Positions 17,981-27,153 of a DNA stretch of 64,000 nt are shown piece by piece. Numbering within the stretch: the first letter of the stretch is position 1; every line of letters begins with the position of its first letter. Source of the stretch: Arminella tubonensis (lineage in GTDB: Bacteria; Pseudomonadota; Alphaproteobacteria; Rhizobiales; Rhizobiaceae); NCBI RefSeq assembly GCF_003240585.1, contig NZ_PCDP01000039.1, forward strand, positions 55,118-119,117, given 5' to 3'. The position numbers were made by a program, and so were the translations under genes. Under the pieces are notes generated by a model that worked only from the letters and a program-made list of their open reading frames with translations, was not told the origin of the DNA and searched no databases.

Positions 17981-18029
17981 GAGCCTGATCTTGTCCGAAA
18001 ACCGCTTCACACTTTTCGGGATCAGGCTC
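17981..18029 (+). repeat. Palindromic intergenic element of the rhizobial RIME type
   Basis: GAGCCTGATC (17981-17990) pairs with GATCAGGCTC (18020-18029), and CCGAAAA (17995-18001) pairs with TTTTCGG (18013-18019) inside it. The arrangement and the CCGAAAA/TTTTCGG core match the Rhizobium intergenic mosaic palindromes found in many copies in rhizobial genomes. It lies between kdpB and kdpC and could form a strong RNA hairpin that affects mRNA stability. Confidence 0.75.
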
Positions 18030-18045
18030 TAAAGGAGCTAAACTC

Positions 18046-18651
18046 ATGTTCAAACAAATCAGACCTGCCATCGTCATGATCGTTGCCATGACAGCCGTCA
18101 CCGGCCTCATCTACCCGATCGGCATGACCAGCGTCGCACAGGCATTCTTTCCCCATCAGGCCAATGGCAGCCTGGTGGAAAAAGATGGCAAGGTCATCGG
18201 CTCCAGCCTGATCGGCCAGGCCTTCGCCAGCGACCGCTATTTCCACGGGCGCCCATCGGCCACGACCGCGGCGGACCCGAACGACGCGTCGAAATCCGTT
18301 GCCTCGCCCTACAATGCTGCCAGTTCCGTGGGCTCCAATCTCGGCCCGACCAGTTCGAGCCTGATCACCCGCATCAAGGCTGACGCTGCGGCATTGCAGT
18401 CGACCAATCCGAACGTCCCCGTGCCGATCGACCTGGTCACAACGTCTGGCAGCGGCCTTGATCCACATATCTCGCCCGACGACGCCTATTTCCAGATCCC
18501 GCGGGTGGCCAAGGCACGCGGCGTGGACGAGGCAAAGCTTCGGGGACTGATCGACGCTGCCGTCCAGCCGCGAGAACTCGGCATCCTCGGAGAACCCGTC
18601 GTCAACGTGCTGGCATTGAACCAGGCACTTGATGCTTCTATGACTCCGTGA
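18046..18651 (+). CDS. kdpC: K+-transporting ATPase subunit KdpC
   Basis: A 201-residue periplasm-facing subunit with one N-terminal membrane helix (IVMIVAMTAVTGLIYPIGMTSVAQAFF) and the family signatures GSSLIGQAF, YFHGRPSA, and DPHISPDDAYFQIPRVAKARG. KdpC increases the ATP affinity of KdpB and is needed for assembly. AAGGAG lies 9 nt before the ATG. Length matches the family (about 190-200). Confidence 0.97.
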   Translation: MFKQIRPAIVMIVAMTAVTGLIYPIGMTSVAQAFFPHQANGSLVEKDGKVIGSSLIGQAFASDRYFHGRPSATTAADPNDASKSVASPYNAASSVGSNLGPTSSSLITRIKADAAALQSTNPNVPVPIDLVTTSGSGLDPHISPDDAYFQIPRVAKARGVDEAKLRGLIDAAVQPRELGILGEPVVNVLALNQALDASMTP

Positions 18652-18658
18652 GACTAGC

Positions 18659-18687
18659 ACCGGAGGTCGCGCGAGACGACCTCCGGT
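18659..18687 (+). terminator. 11-bp perfect stem-loop between kdpC and kdpD
   Basis: ACCGGAGGTCG (18659-18669) and CGACCTCCGGT (18677-18687) form a perfect GC-rich stem with a 7-nt loop, 7 nt after the kdpC stop. No T-run follows, so partial termination or RNA processing between structural and regulatory genes is more likely than full termination. Confidence 0.55.
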
Positions 18688-18713
18688 TCGCATCTCCCAG
18701 GAAAGACAGACTG

Positions 18714-21425
18714 ATGCCGGACGACAGCCGCGACATGCCCAACAGGCCTTCGCCAGATGCGCTTCTCGAAAAAGCACGGCAGGAAACGCGCGGCCGGTTG
18801 AAGATTTTCCTCGGCGCGGCTCCCGGTGTCGGCAAGACCTACGAGATGCTGATTTCCGGACGCGCCAAGATCGCCGATGGTGCGGATGTTGTCATCGGCA
18901 TCGTCGAAACGCACGGTCGTCGGGAAACCGAGGCGCTCATCGCCGGGTTTGAGATCATTCCGCGCGTCATGGTCGACTACAAGGGCCGGAAGCTGGAGGA
19001 GATGGACCTCGATGCCATTCTCGCCCGTCGCCCGGAACTGGTGCTGGTCGACGAACTGGCACACAGCAACGCGGAGGGTAGCCGTCACTCCAAACGCTAT
19101 CTCGATGTCAAGGAACTGCTCGATCGCGGCATCGACGTCTACACGACCCTCAATATCCAGCATGTCGAAAGCCTCAACGACGTCGTCTCGCAGATCACGC
19201 GTATTCGGGTTCGCGAGACGGTTCCGGACTCGATCATCGATATGGCCGATGATGTCGAGATCATCGACCTGACACCTGATGATCTGATCAAGCGGCTCCA
19301 CGACGGCAAGGTCTATGTCTCAAAGACCGCCGAGCGCGCGCTTACCAACTATTTTACGCCTGGCAACCTGACGGCACTGCGCGAGCTGGCATTGCGGCGC
19401 ACGGCGCAGCGGGTCGACGACCAGCTGCTGACCCATATGCAGGCTCATGCCATCCCGGGGCCTTGGGCGGCCAGCGAGCGCGTTGTGGTTTCGGTCGATC
19501 ACCACATGCGCTGCGCGTCGCTAGTGCGCTATGCCTCGCGCATGGCATCGAGGCTGCGAGCGCCGTGGGCCGCCGTCTATGTCGAAACTCCCCGGTCGAT
19601 CAATCTGACGGAGGCTCAGCGCGACGTGATTGCTGCAACCTTGCGGTTGGCCGAACAGCTCGGAGGCGAGGCGATCACCATTCCCGGCCGTGAGGTGGCC
19701 GAAGAGCTCATTCGTCACGCGGCGAGCAATAACGTCACCCACATTGTCATCGGCTCTCCGCGCGACACGAGCTGGCGGGGCCCTTTCCAACGCTCCATCA
19801 CCGACGAGCTGATCCGTAAGGCCGGCGACATCAGCGTTCATGTCATCTCGGGGACTGCCAAGGAGCCGTCCCCGGACGCCCGCGGCGTCAAGACGGTGGC
19901 GGTGCCCGTTCCTTTCCAGCTTCGCGCCTATGTGCTCTCCACGCTTTACGTTGCTCTGGCTGTAGGCATCAGCGTGATCCTGGATCAGGTGCTCGATGTG
20001 CGCAATCTGGCGCTGGTCTTCCTGATGGCGGTGCTGGCTTCGGCCGTGACTCAGGGATTGCGCCCGGCTCTCTACGCCTGCCTTTTGAGCGCGCTCTCGT
20101 TCAATTTCTTCTTTCTGCCGCCGCGCTACACCCTGACGATCAGCGATCCGGAAAGCGTGCTGGCCTTTTTCTTCTTCCTCGGGGTCGCGATCGTCGCCTC
20201 CAATCTGACCGCGACGGTGCAACGCCAAGCTGCCGCAGCCAGCCGGCGTGTCCGTACGACCGAAGACCTCTATCTCTTCAGCAAGAAGCTTGCCGGCACC
20301 GGTACGCTCGACGACGTCCTCTGGGCGACCGCATTTCAGCTCGCCTCCATGCTCAAGGTGCGCGTGGTGCTGCTTCTGCCAGAGGATGGGACCATTGCCG
20401 TCAAGGCCGGCTATCCGCCCGACGATACGCTTGACGAAGCGGATATAGCTGCTGCGCGCTGGGCATGGGAGCACAATCATGCAGCAGGACGCGGTGCCGA
20501 CACCCTGCCCGGCGCCAAGCGCCTCTATGTACCGCTGCGCACCGGGCGGACTGCCGTCGGCGTCATCGGCCTCGACAGTGATCGTCGCGACGGCCCCTTG
20601 CTGACCCCCGACCAGCAGCGCCTTCTCGATGCGCTGGCCGATCAGGCTGCACTTGCCATCGAGCGCGTCCAGCTCGTCGGCGACGTCGACCGAGCGAAAC
20701 TGGCAGTCGAAGCGGACCGGTTGCGCTCGGCGCTGCTGACATCGATTTCCCACGATCTGAAGACGCCGCTTGCCGCCATCCTGGGCGCTGCCGGGACGCT
20801 CAGGGATTATCTCGATTCCATGCCGGCCGAGGATCGCGCCGATCTTCTGTCGACTGTCATCGACGAGTCGGAGCGGCTCAACCGCTTCATTGCCAATCTC
20901 CTCGACATGACGAAGATCGAATCCGGTGCGATGGAGCCGAACAAGGCATTGCACTATGCGGGAGATATCGTTGGTAGCACGCTTCGCCGCAGCGCCAAGA
21001 TCCTGGCGCGCCACCGTGTGGAGGTTGATCTGCCGGTTGACCTGCCTGTGATCCGCGTCGATCCCGTCCTGTTCGAGCAGCTGCTGTTCAATCTGCTTGA
21101 CAACGCCGCCAAATACGCGCCCGAGGGCTCCGCCATTCGCATCGAGGCATGGGCTGACACCTACAGCGTGGTATTTCAGATCATGGACGAAGGGCCGGGC
21201 ATTCCGCCTGCCGATCTGGAACGCGTCTTCGATACCTTCTACCGCGTGCGTAAAGGCGACCAGGTGCGGGCCGGCACCGGCCTTGGCCTGTCGATATGCC
21301 GCGGCTTCATCGAGGCGATGGCGGGCACGATCACCGCAAGCAACCGGACCGGCGGATCCGGGGCCGTGTTCACCATACGCCTGCCGAGACCCACAGACAT
21401 CCCGAAACTGTATGAGCTCAAATGA
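18714..21425 (+). CDS. kdpD: Sensor histidine kinase KdpD
   Basis: A 903-residue K+/turgor sensor. In order: N-terminal KdpD domain with the P-loop-like GAAPGVGKT (residues 34-42), a universal-stress-protein domain (~250-370), four closely spaced membrane segments (~400-500), a GAF domain (~530-650), HisKA with the phosphorylated His680 in SISHDLKTPL, and HATPase (NLLDNAAKY, DEGPGIP, GTGLGLSICRG). It phosphorylates KdpE when K+ is low. The start at 18714 has an AGGAAAG upstream; an earlier start would overlap the stem-loop behind kdpC. It overlaps kdpE by an ATGA. Confidence 0.97.
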   Translation: MPDDSRDMPNRPSPDALLEKARQETRGRLKIFLGAAPGVGKTYEMLISGRAKIADGADVVIGIVETHGRRETEALIAGFEIIPRVMVDYKGRKLEEMDLDAILARRPELVLVDELAHSNAEGSRHSKRYLDVKELLDRGIDVYTTLNIQHVESLNDVVSQITRIRVRETVPDSIIDMADDVEIIDLTPDDLIKRLHDGKVYVSKTAERALTNYFTPGNLTALRELALRRTAQRVDDQLLTHMQAHAIPGPWAASERVVVSVDHHMRCASLVRYASRMASRLRAPWAAVYVETPRSINLTEAQRDVIAATLRLAEQLGGEAITIPGREVAEELIRHAASNNVTHIVIGSPRDTSWRGPFQRSITDELIRKAGDISVHVISGTAKEPSPDARGVKTVAVPVPFQLRAYVLSTLYVALAVGISVILDQVLDVRNLALVFLMAVLASAVTQGLRPALYACLLSALSFNFFFLPPRYTLTISDPESVLAFFFFLGVAIVASNLTATVQRQAAAASRRVRTTEDLYLFSKKLAGTGTLDDVLWATAFQLASMLKVRVVLLLPEDGTIAVKAGYPPDDTLDEADIAAARWAWEHNHAAGRGADTLPGAKRLYVPLRTGRTAVGVIGLDSDRRDGPLLTPDQQRLLDALADQAALAIERVQLVGDVDRAKLAVEADRLRSALLTSISHDLKTPLAAILGAAGTLRDYLDSMPAEDRADLLSTVIDESERLNRFIANLLDMTKIESGAMEPNKALHYAGDIVGSTLRRSAKILARHRVEVDLPVDLPVIRVDPVLFEQLLFNLLDNAAKYAPEGSAIRIEAWADTYSVVFQIMDEGPGIPPADLERVFDTFYRVRKGDQVRAGTGLGLSICRGFIEAMAGTITASNRTGGSGAVFTIRLPRPTDIPKLYELK

Positions 21426-22114
21426 CCAGTTCAACCGTCAAGATACTCGTCGTCGACGACGAGCCGCCGATCAGGAAGCTATTGCGCGTCGGACTGACTG
21501 CCGAGGGCTATCTTGTCAACGAAGCCTCCAACGCAGCGACCGCGCGGCAATCGGCCGAGGAAGATCAACCGGACCTGATCATTCTCGACCTCGGCCTTCC
21601 CGACAAGTCTGGTCACGAGCTATTGCGGGAATGGCGCGAAGCCGGCCTTCTCGTCCCCGTTGTCATCCTGTCCAGCCGTACTGACGAGGCCGGGATCGTC
21701 ATGGCGCTCGAGAGTGGTGCAGATGATTACGTCACCAAGCCCTTCGGCATCCATGAGCTCGCCGCCCGTATTCGCGTCGCCCTGCGCCATCGGCTGCAGC
21801 AGCAGGGTGAGAAGGCGATCTTCCAGACCGGCGGCCTGTCGCTCGATCTCGTCAAGCGCATCGTCCGGCTGAACGGGGAGGAAGTGAAGCTTTCGCCGAA
21901 GGAATACGACATTCTGAGGGTGATGGCCCAGTATGCAGGCAAGGTGCTGACGCATCAGTTTCTGTTGAAGCAGGTCTGGGGACCGGCGGCGGATGTGCAA
22001 TATCTCCGGGTCTACGTACGTCAGCTGCGGCAGAAGATCGAAGAGGTCCCTGACCAGCCACACTACATCACAACCGAGACCGGCGTCGGCTACCGCTTGC
22101 GGGAGCCGGACTGA
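21422..22114 (+). CDS. kdpE: Response regulator KdpE
   Basis: A 230-residue OmpR-type regulator. The receiver domain has the acidic pair DDE near residues 12-14, the phosphoacceptor Asp56 (LIILDLGLPD) and the conserved Lys in TKPF; the C-terminal winged helix carries LSPKEYDILRVMAQYAGKVLTH and YLRVYVRQLRQKIE. Phospho-KdpE activates the kdp promoter. The start overlaps the kdpD stop, which indicates translational coupling. Confidence 0.96.
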   Translation: MTSSTVKILVVDDEPPIRKLLRVGLTAEGYLVNEASNAATARQSAEEDQPDLIILDLGLPDKSGHELLREWREAGLLVPVVILSSRTDEAGIVMALESGADDYVTKPFGIHELAARIRVALRHRLQQQGEKAIFQTGGLSLDLVKRIVRLNGEEVKLSPKEYDILRVMAQYAGKVLTHQFLLKQVWGPAADVQYLRVYVRQLRQKIEEVPDQPHYITTETGVGYRLREPD

Positions 22115-22199
22115 CCTTTCATCCCAATGTCGCCGATCTTTACCCCTTCCTGCGGGGCAACCCCTATGCCGCAGTCAGTTACCGAGTGAAAGTGTAACT

Positions 22200-22655
22200 A
22201 TGGACCTCTCCACCATCATTCATCCCGAACATGTCTTCATCGGACTTTCCGCACCGACGAAATGGCGGGCCTTGCAGCTCGTGTCGCAAAAGGCCGCAAC
22301 CTGTCTCGGCGTCGAGGAAGCCGTTGTCCTTCACGCCCTGGAAGCGCGGGAGAGGCTCGGCACGACCGGGATCGGCAATGGCATTGCTGTGCCGCATGCC
22401 GCGATCGCGGGCATGACAAAACCGCGCGGTCTCATTATCCGCTTTGCAAAGCCCGTCGACTTCGAGGCGATCGACAATGTCGGGACCGACCTCGTTTTCA
22501 TGCTCCTGTTCGGCGAAAGTGGGCGAGGTGAGTATCTGAACGTGCTCGCAGCCATCGCACGGCGATTGCAGACTGAGGGCGTGTTGGCGGCTATCCGCCA
22601 AGCAAAAACCGGCGACGAGCTCTATGCCGATTTCATCGGCGACGCGCTGAGGTAG
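22200..22655 (+). CDS. PTS EIIA, nitrogen type (PtsN-like), adjoining kdpDE
   Basis: A 151-residue EIIA-Ntr domain protein with the phosphorylated histidine at His66 (GIAVPHAAI) and LLFGESGRGEYLNVLAAIARRL. PtsN proteins receive phosphate from EI-Ntr/NPr, and in E. coli the unphosphorylated form binds KdpD and stimulates kinase activity; in Rhizobium leguminosarum PtsN is also linked to kdp control. This copy lies 85 bp after kdpE on the same strand and not beside rpoN, so it is probably a second paralogue dedicated to K+ control. The regulatory role is inferred from position. The gene symbol is left open because a housekeeping ptsN probably exists elsewhere. Confidence 0.85.
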   Translation: MDLSTIIHPEHVFIGLSAPTKWRALQLVSQKAATCLGVEEAVVLHALEARERLGTTGIGNGIAVPHAAIAGMTKPRGLIIRFAKPVDFEAIDNVGTDLVFMLLFGESGRGEYLNVLAAIARRLQTEGVLAAIRQAKTGDELYADFIGDALR

Positions 22656-22815
22656 CACGCGAAATCGGTTAGCCACGGCCAACCGAAAGCAAGACGATTT
22701 CACTTTACGCGATTTTATGGGAATGCATTCTAAGCAGGCGCCGCCAGCGGGAACAATCGTCGTTACATTATACGACCAAGTTGATAGAGTTTGGCCATAA
22801 TAAATGGAGGTGACG

Positions 22816-23844
22816 ATGCAGACGGTACGACTTTCCCGGCTTCTCGCGGCAGCAGTTTTGATTGGCAGTTTTTCCCTGGCGGACCTTGCTCCGGCCTGGG
22901 CGGCGGATACGACGCTTCTTAATGTGTCCTACGATCCGACAAGAGAATTATACAAGGATTTCAATTCTCAATTTGCAGCCAAATGGAAAAAGGATACGGG
23001 CGAGGATCTGACGATCAAGTCATCCCATGGCGGCTCCGGCGCTCAGGCACGTTCGGTCATCGACGGTCTTGACGCTGATGTGGTCACGCTTGCAGTCGAG
23101 AGCGATATCGATGCGATCTCCAAAGCCACGAAGAAGATTCCGGCTGACTGGAAGACCAGACTTCCAAACGGCAGCGTCCCTTATACGTCCACGATCGTAT
23201 TCCTGGTTCGCAAGGGCAACCCCAAGGGCATCAAGGATTGGGGTGATCTGGTCAAGGACGGCGTCCAGGTGATCACGCCGAACCCGAAGACCTCGGGCGG
23301 CGCGCGCTGGAACTTGCTGGCCGGCTGGGCTTGGGCCAAACAGGCAAACGGCGGCGACGATGCGAAGGCGAAAGACTATATAACCCAGCTTTACAAGCAT
23401 GTTCCGGTGCTGGACAGCGGTGCGCGCGGCGCGACCACGACCTTCGTCCAGCGCGGCCTCGGCGACGTGCTGCTCGCCTGGGAAAACGAAGCCTATCTCT
23501 CGCTGGAAGAGCTCGGCCCCGACAAGTTCGAGATCGTGACGCCGTCCGTTTCGATCCGCGCCGACCCGCCGGTTGCCTTGGTCGACGGCAATGTCGACAC
23601 AAAGGGCACGCGCAAGGCTGCCGAAGCATATCTTCAGTATCTTTATGCCGATGAAGGACAGAAGATCGCGGCCAAGCACTACTACCGGCCGATCAAGCCA
23701 GAGGCTGCCGATCCGAAGGATATCGCCCGGTTCCCGAGCGTCAAACTGGCGACGATCGACGATTTTGGTGGCTGGAAGGAAGCGCAGCCGAAATTTTTTG
23801 CAGATGGTGGTATATTCGACCAGATTTATAAGCCGGGGCAATAA
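22816..23844 (+). CDS. Periplasmic sulfate-binding protein
   Basis: A 342-residue Sbp/CysP-type solute-binding protein. A signal peptide with basic start, hydrophobic core and a probable cut after APAWA precedes NVSYDPTRELYKDFN; further signatures are SSHGGSGAQARSV, TPNPKTSGGARWN and LAWENEAYLS. It captures sulfate or thiosulfate for the CysTWA importer. The frame opens at 22804, but GGAGGTG just before the ATG at 22816 decides the start. It heads the operon sbp-cysT-cysW-cysA. Confidence 0.93.
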   Translation: MQTVRLSRLLAAAVLIGSFSLADLAPAWAADTTLLNVSYDPTRELYKDFNSQFAAKWKKDTGEDLTIKSSHGGSGAQARSVIDGLDADVVTLAVESDIDAISKATKKIPADWKTRLPNGSVPYTSTIVFLVRKGNPKGIKDWGDLVKDGVQVITPNPKTSGGARWNLLAGWAWAKQANGGDDAKAKDYITQLYKHVPVLDSGARGATTTFVQRGLGDVLLAWENEAYLSLEELGPDKFEIVTPSVSIRADPPVALVDGNVDTKGTRKAAEAYLQYLYADEGQKIAAKHYYRPIKPEAADPKDIARFPSVKLATIDDFGGWKEAQPKFFADGGIFDQIYKPGQ

Positions 23845-23850
23845 TTCTTA

Positions 23851-24708
23851 ATGCATGCAGCAGTCCGCAAGCGGTGGCGGTTTAGGCAGCCGAGCGTCAT
23901 TCCAGGGTTTGGATTGGCGCTCGGCTTTACCTTAATCTGGCTCACCCTCATCATACTCATCCCGCTTTCCGGTCTCGCCTGGCGTTCGAGTTCGCTCGGC
24001 TGGGCGCAGTTCTGGTCGATCGCCTCCGATCCACGAACGCTGAGCGCCTTGCGTATCAGTTTCGGCGGCGCCTTTATTGCAGCCACGATCAATGCAGTCT
24101 TCGGCGTCGTGCTCGCCTGGGTGCTGGTGCGTTATCGCTTTCCCGGAAAGCGCATCATCGATGCCATGGTCGACCTGCCATTCGCTCTACCGACGGCAGT
24201 TGCGGGCATCGCGCTGGCGACTCTCTATGCGCCAAACGGGTGGATTGGGCAGTTTCTGCTGCCGCTCGGCATCAAGATCGCCTATACGCCGGCCGGTGTT
24301 GTCGTGGCGCTGGTTTTCGTCGGCCTGCCTTTCGTTGTGAGGACCGTTCAGCCGATCATGGAAGAGATCGACAAGGAAGTCGAAGAGGCGGCGGCGACGC
24401 TCGGCGCCTATCGCTTCCAGACGATCTCGCGGGTGCTGCTGCCGGGGCTTGCTCCGGCTGTCCTTACCGGCTTTGCGCTCGCATTCGCGCGCGGCGTCGG
24501 TGAATATGGGTCCGTGATCTTTATCGCGGGCAATCTGCCATATGTCTCAGAAATAGCGCCGCTATTGATCATCATCAGGCTGGAAGAATTCAACTATCCT
24601 GCGGCGACAGCAATCGCCGCAGTGATGTTGGTCATCTCCTTCATCATGCTTCTTTTCATCAACCTTATCCAATCCTGGAGCAGACGGAGGTACGGTAATG
24701 GCGCTTGA
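23851..24708 (+). CDS. cysT: Sulfate ABC transporter permease CysT
   Basis: A 285-residue inner-membrane permease with about six helices and the binding-protein-dependent transport motif EEAAATLGAYRFQTISRVLLPGLAP, which docks CysA. The GEYGSVIFIAGN segment is typical of CysT/CysU. It starts 6 bp after the binding protein gene and overlaps cysW by 11 bp. Confidence 0.95.
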   Translation: MHAAVRKRWRFRQPSVIPGFGLALGFTLIWLTLIILIPLSGLAWRSSSLGWAQFWSIASDPRTLSALRISFGGAFIAATINAVFGVVLAWVLVRYRFPGKRIIDAMVDLPFALPTAVAGIALATLYAPNGWIGQFLLPLGIKIAYTPAGVVVALVFVGLPFVVRTVQPIMEEIDKEVEEAAATLGAYRFQTISRVLLPGLAPAVLTGFALAFARGVGEYGSVIFIAGNLPYVSEIAPLLIIIRLEEFNYPAATAIAAVMLVISFIMLLFINLIQSWSRRRYGNGA

Positions 24709-25570
24709 CGCTTCTGCTCCCCCTCGCCCACAGCATTCGGCAATTACCGAAAGTCGGATTGCGCGGTGGACGCTGGTCGCCATTTCGCTGGTGTTCCTGG
24801 CCCTCATCCTGGTGCTGCCACTTGCCGCCGTGTTCATCGAAGCGTTCAGCAAGGGTGCCGACGAGTTTTTTGCATCACTGCAGGACTCGGAGACCTATTC
24901 AGCGATCAAGCTGACGCTTCTCGTTGCCGCCATCAGCGTGCCGATGAATGTAATTTTTGGCGTTGCGGCCGCCTGGGCAATTGCGAAATTCGAGTTCAAG
25001 GGCAAGGCCTTTCTCACCACCCTGATCGATCTTCCCTTTTCGGTCTCCCCCGTCATCTCCGGCCTCGTTTTCGTGCTGCTGTTCAGCTCGAACAGCCTCA
25101 TCGGCCCCTGGCTGCAAAGCCATGGGGTAAAGATACTCTTCGCCGTTCCCGGCCTTGTGCTGGCGACGATGTTCGTCACCTTTCCCTTCGTTGCGCGGGA
25201 GCTCATCCCCCTGATGCAGGAGCAGGGGACGGCCGACGAGGAGGCAGCCCTGTCGCTTGGCGCAAGCGGCTGGCAGACGTTCTGGCATGTCACGCTGCCC
25301 AACATCAAATGGGGCCTGCTCTATGGTGTCCTACTTTGCAATGCGCGCGCGATGGGCGAGTTCGGTGCGGTGTCGGTTGTGTCAGGCCATATCCGCGGCG
25401 AGACCAACACGATGCCACTACAGGTCGAGATTCTGTACAACGACTATAGTTTTGCCGCTGCTTTCGCAGTCGCGACATTGCTAGCACTCCTCGCGCTCGT
25501 TACGCTTGTTTTGAAGACGCTCCTGGAAATGCGATTCAGCGAAGAAATCGCTGCCAGCCGCCGTCACTGA
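24698..25570 (+). CDS. cysW: Sulfate ABC transporter permease CysW
   Basis: A 290-residue permease, partner of CysT. Six hydrophobic segments and the EEAALSLGASGWQTFWHVTLPNIKWGLLYG coupling loop are present, followed by the CysW-typical ARAMGEFGAVSVVSGHIRGETNTMPLQVEILYNDY. The 11-bp overlap with cysT suggests coupled translation and equal subunit supply. Confidence 0.96.
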   Translation: MALDASAPPRPQHSAITESRIARWTLVAISLVFLALILVLPLAAVFIEAFSKGADEFFASLQDSETYSAIKLTLLVAAISVPMNVIFGVAAAWAIAKFEFKGKAFLTTLIDLPFSVSPVISGLVFVLLFSSNSLIGPWLQSHGVKILFAVPGLVLATMFVTFPFVARELIPLMQEQGTADEEAALSLGASGWQTFWHVTLPNIKWGLLYGVLLCNARAMGEFGAVSVVSGHIRGETNTMPLQVEILYNDYSFAAAFAVATLLALLALVTLVLKTLLEMRFSEEIAASRRH

Positions 25571-25580
25571 AGGATTATGC

Positions 25581-26627
25581 ATGGAAGTTCGCGTTCAAAA
25601 CATACGCAAGGAATTCGGGCGCTTTCCCGCCCTGCACGACGTTTCCCTCGATATCAGGCCTAGCGAACTCATCGCGCTTCTTGGACCTTCCGGGTCAGGC
25701 AAGACAACGCTGCTGCGCCTGATTGCTGGGTTGGAGACGCCGACGGAGGGTCAGATTTTTTTCGGCAACGAAGATGCATCGAAAAGGACCGTCCAGCAGC
25801 GCAATATCGGCTTCGTCTTTCAGCACTACGCCCTGTTCCGCCATATGACGGTGCTAGATAACATTTCCTTTGGCCTCAAAGTGCGCCCGGCTGCCCGCCG
25901 TCCGACGCGCGCTGAGATTCGCAGGCGTGCCATGGAACTGCTGGACCTTGTTCAGCTCTCCGGCCTCGAGAAACGTTATCCGGCACAACTATCGGGGGGC
26001 CAGCGCCAGCGAGTAGCGCTCGCGCGCGCCATGGCGGTGGAACCGAACGTGCTTTTGCTCGACGAACCTTTCGGCGCGCTTGATGCTCAGGTCCGCAAGG
26101 ATCTGCGCAAATGGCTGCGCGAAATCCATGACCAGACCAGCCACACGACGGTCTTCGTCACCCATGACCAGGAAGAGGCGCTGGAGCTTGCGGACCGCGT
26201 CGTCGTTTTGAACAAGGGTGCGATCGAACAGGTCGGCACGCCCGACGAAATCTACGATTCGCCGAACTCTCCCTTTGTCTTCGGTTTCATCGGCCAGTCG
26301 AACTGTCTGAACGTCCGGGTCACGGACGGCGAGATCTGGTTCGAGGACCGGCCGCTTGGCTTAAGTGCCCTCGGAGAACCGGACGGCGAGGCGCAGCTCT
26401 ACTTTCGCCCGCACGACGTGGAGCTTCGTGATGGCTGTGGCGGCTGCATCGCCGGCCTGCTCACCACCAGTCGCCGCGTCGCCGGAACCCGCCATATCGA
26501 GATCGATATCGGCGCCGGCCATCCGCATATCGAAATCGAGCTGCCGCCGGACAAAGCGGGGGGGCTCGACCGCACGCGAATAGCGTTTAGGCCAACCCGC
26601 TGGAAGCTGTTTCGAAGCGGCGACTGA
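25581..26627 (+). CDS. cysA: Sulfate/thiosulfate ABC transporter ATP-binding protein CysA
   Basis: A 348-residue ATPase with Walker A GPSGSGKTT, Q-loop FVFQHYALFRHM, signature LSGGQRQRVALARA, Walker B VLLLDEPFGALD and H-loop VTHDQEEA, plus a C-terminal regulatory domain (LYFRPHDVEL). It powers CysTW. It starts 10 bp after cysW. Confidence 0.96.
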   Translation: MEVRVQNIRKEFGRFPALHDVSLDIRPSELIALLGPSGSGKTTLLRLIAGLETPTEGQIFFGNEDASKRTVQQRNIGFVFQHYALFRHMTVLDNISFGLKVRPAARRPTRAEIRRRAMELLDLVQLSGLEKRYPAQLSGGQRQRVALARAMAVEPNVLLLDEPFGALDAQVRKDLRKWLREIHDQTSHTTVFVTHDQEEALELADRVVVLNKGAIEQVGTPDEIYDSPNSPFVFGFIGQSNCLNVRVTDGEIWFEDRPLGLSALGEPDGEAQLYFRPHDVELRDGCGGCIAGLLTTSRRVAGTRHIEIDIGAGHPHIEIELPPDKAGGLDRTRIAFRPTRWKLFRSGD

Positions 26628-26702
26628 TCGCCGGGACTGGTTCCGTTTTTGCACGATTTGCTTATGGTTGCGCCAAACGACGCCATCGGGAGGAAATCGC
26701 TC

Positions 26703-27134
26703 GTGCTCTATCTCTATGTGAAAGCCATTCATGTCATGGCGGTCATCACGCTTGTTGGCGGGATGCTTCTGCTTGCGTTTACGTTGTCACTTGTTTCAGG
26801 CGGAGACGGCCGTCTTCCAAGTGACCGCGAGGCAGCCTTCATCGCACGCGTTCGCCGATGGGACCGCATGGTGACGGCACCTTCGCTTGGCCTTGTCTGG
26901 ATTGCCGGCATTTCGCTGATGACGATCGGCGGCTGGTATCAATCGCCCTGGCTGATGGTCAAGATCCTGCCGGTTCTTCTACTGAGCGCGCTTCACGGCA
27001 TGGAATCAGCAGCGCTCCGCCGTCGCGTTGGGCTGCCTGCGTCCGCTCTATCGCCGATGCTTCGCTACGCCGTCCCGATCATCGCCGCCTGCGTGGTGTT
27101 GATCGCGCTGCTCGCGGTGGTCAAGCCGTTCTGA
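26703..27134 (+). CDS. CopD-like integral membrane protein
   Basis: A 143-residue protein with four predicted membrane helices (LYVKAIHVMAVITLVGGMLLL; APSLGLVWIAGISLMTIGGWY; LMVKILPVLLLSALHGMESA; VPIIAACVVLIALLAVV). Conserved His residues in the first and third helices recall CopD/HemJ-type haem- or copper-related membrane proteins. The frame is open from 26649, but GGGAGGA at 26688-26694 favours the GTG at 26703. It lies 75 bp after cysA on the same strand and may be co-transcribed, though a link with sulfate uptake is not evident. Confidence 0.6.
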   Translation: MLYLYVKAIHVMAVITLVGGMLLLAFTLSLVSGGDGRLPSDREAAFIARVRRWDRMVTAPSLGLVWIAGISLMTIGGWYQSPWLMVKILPVLLLSALHGMESAALRRRVGLPASALSPMLRYAVPIIAACVVLIALLAVVKPF

Positions 27135-27153
27135 AGCTGGTTTAGTCATCGCT

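Noticed and set aside
19521..21434. A 637-codon open frame opposite kdpD
   Set aside because: Composition is that of an antisense shadow of a GC-rich gene; kdpD on the plus strand has all its domains.
22781..22801. TTGATA and CATAAT before the sulfate-binding protein gene as a promoter
   Set aside because: Only 9 bp separate them, and the -10 would lie too close to the ribosome-binding site.
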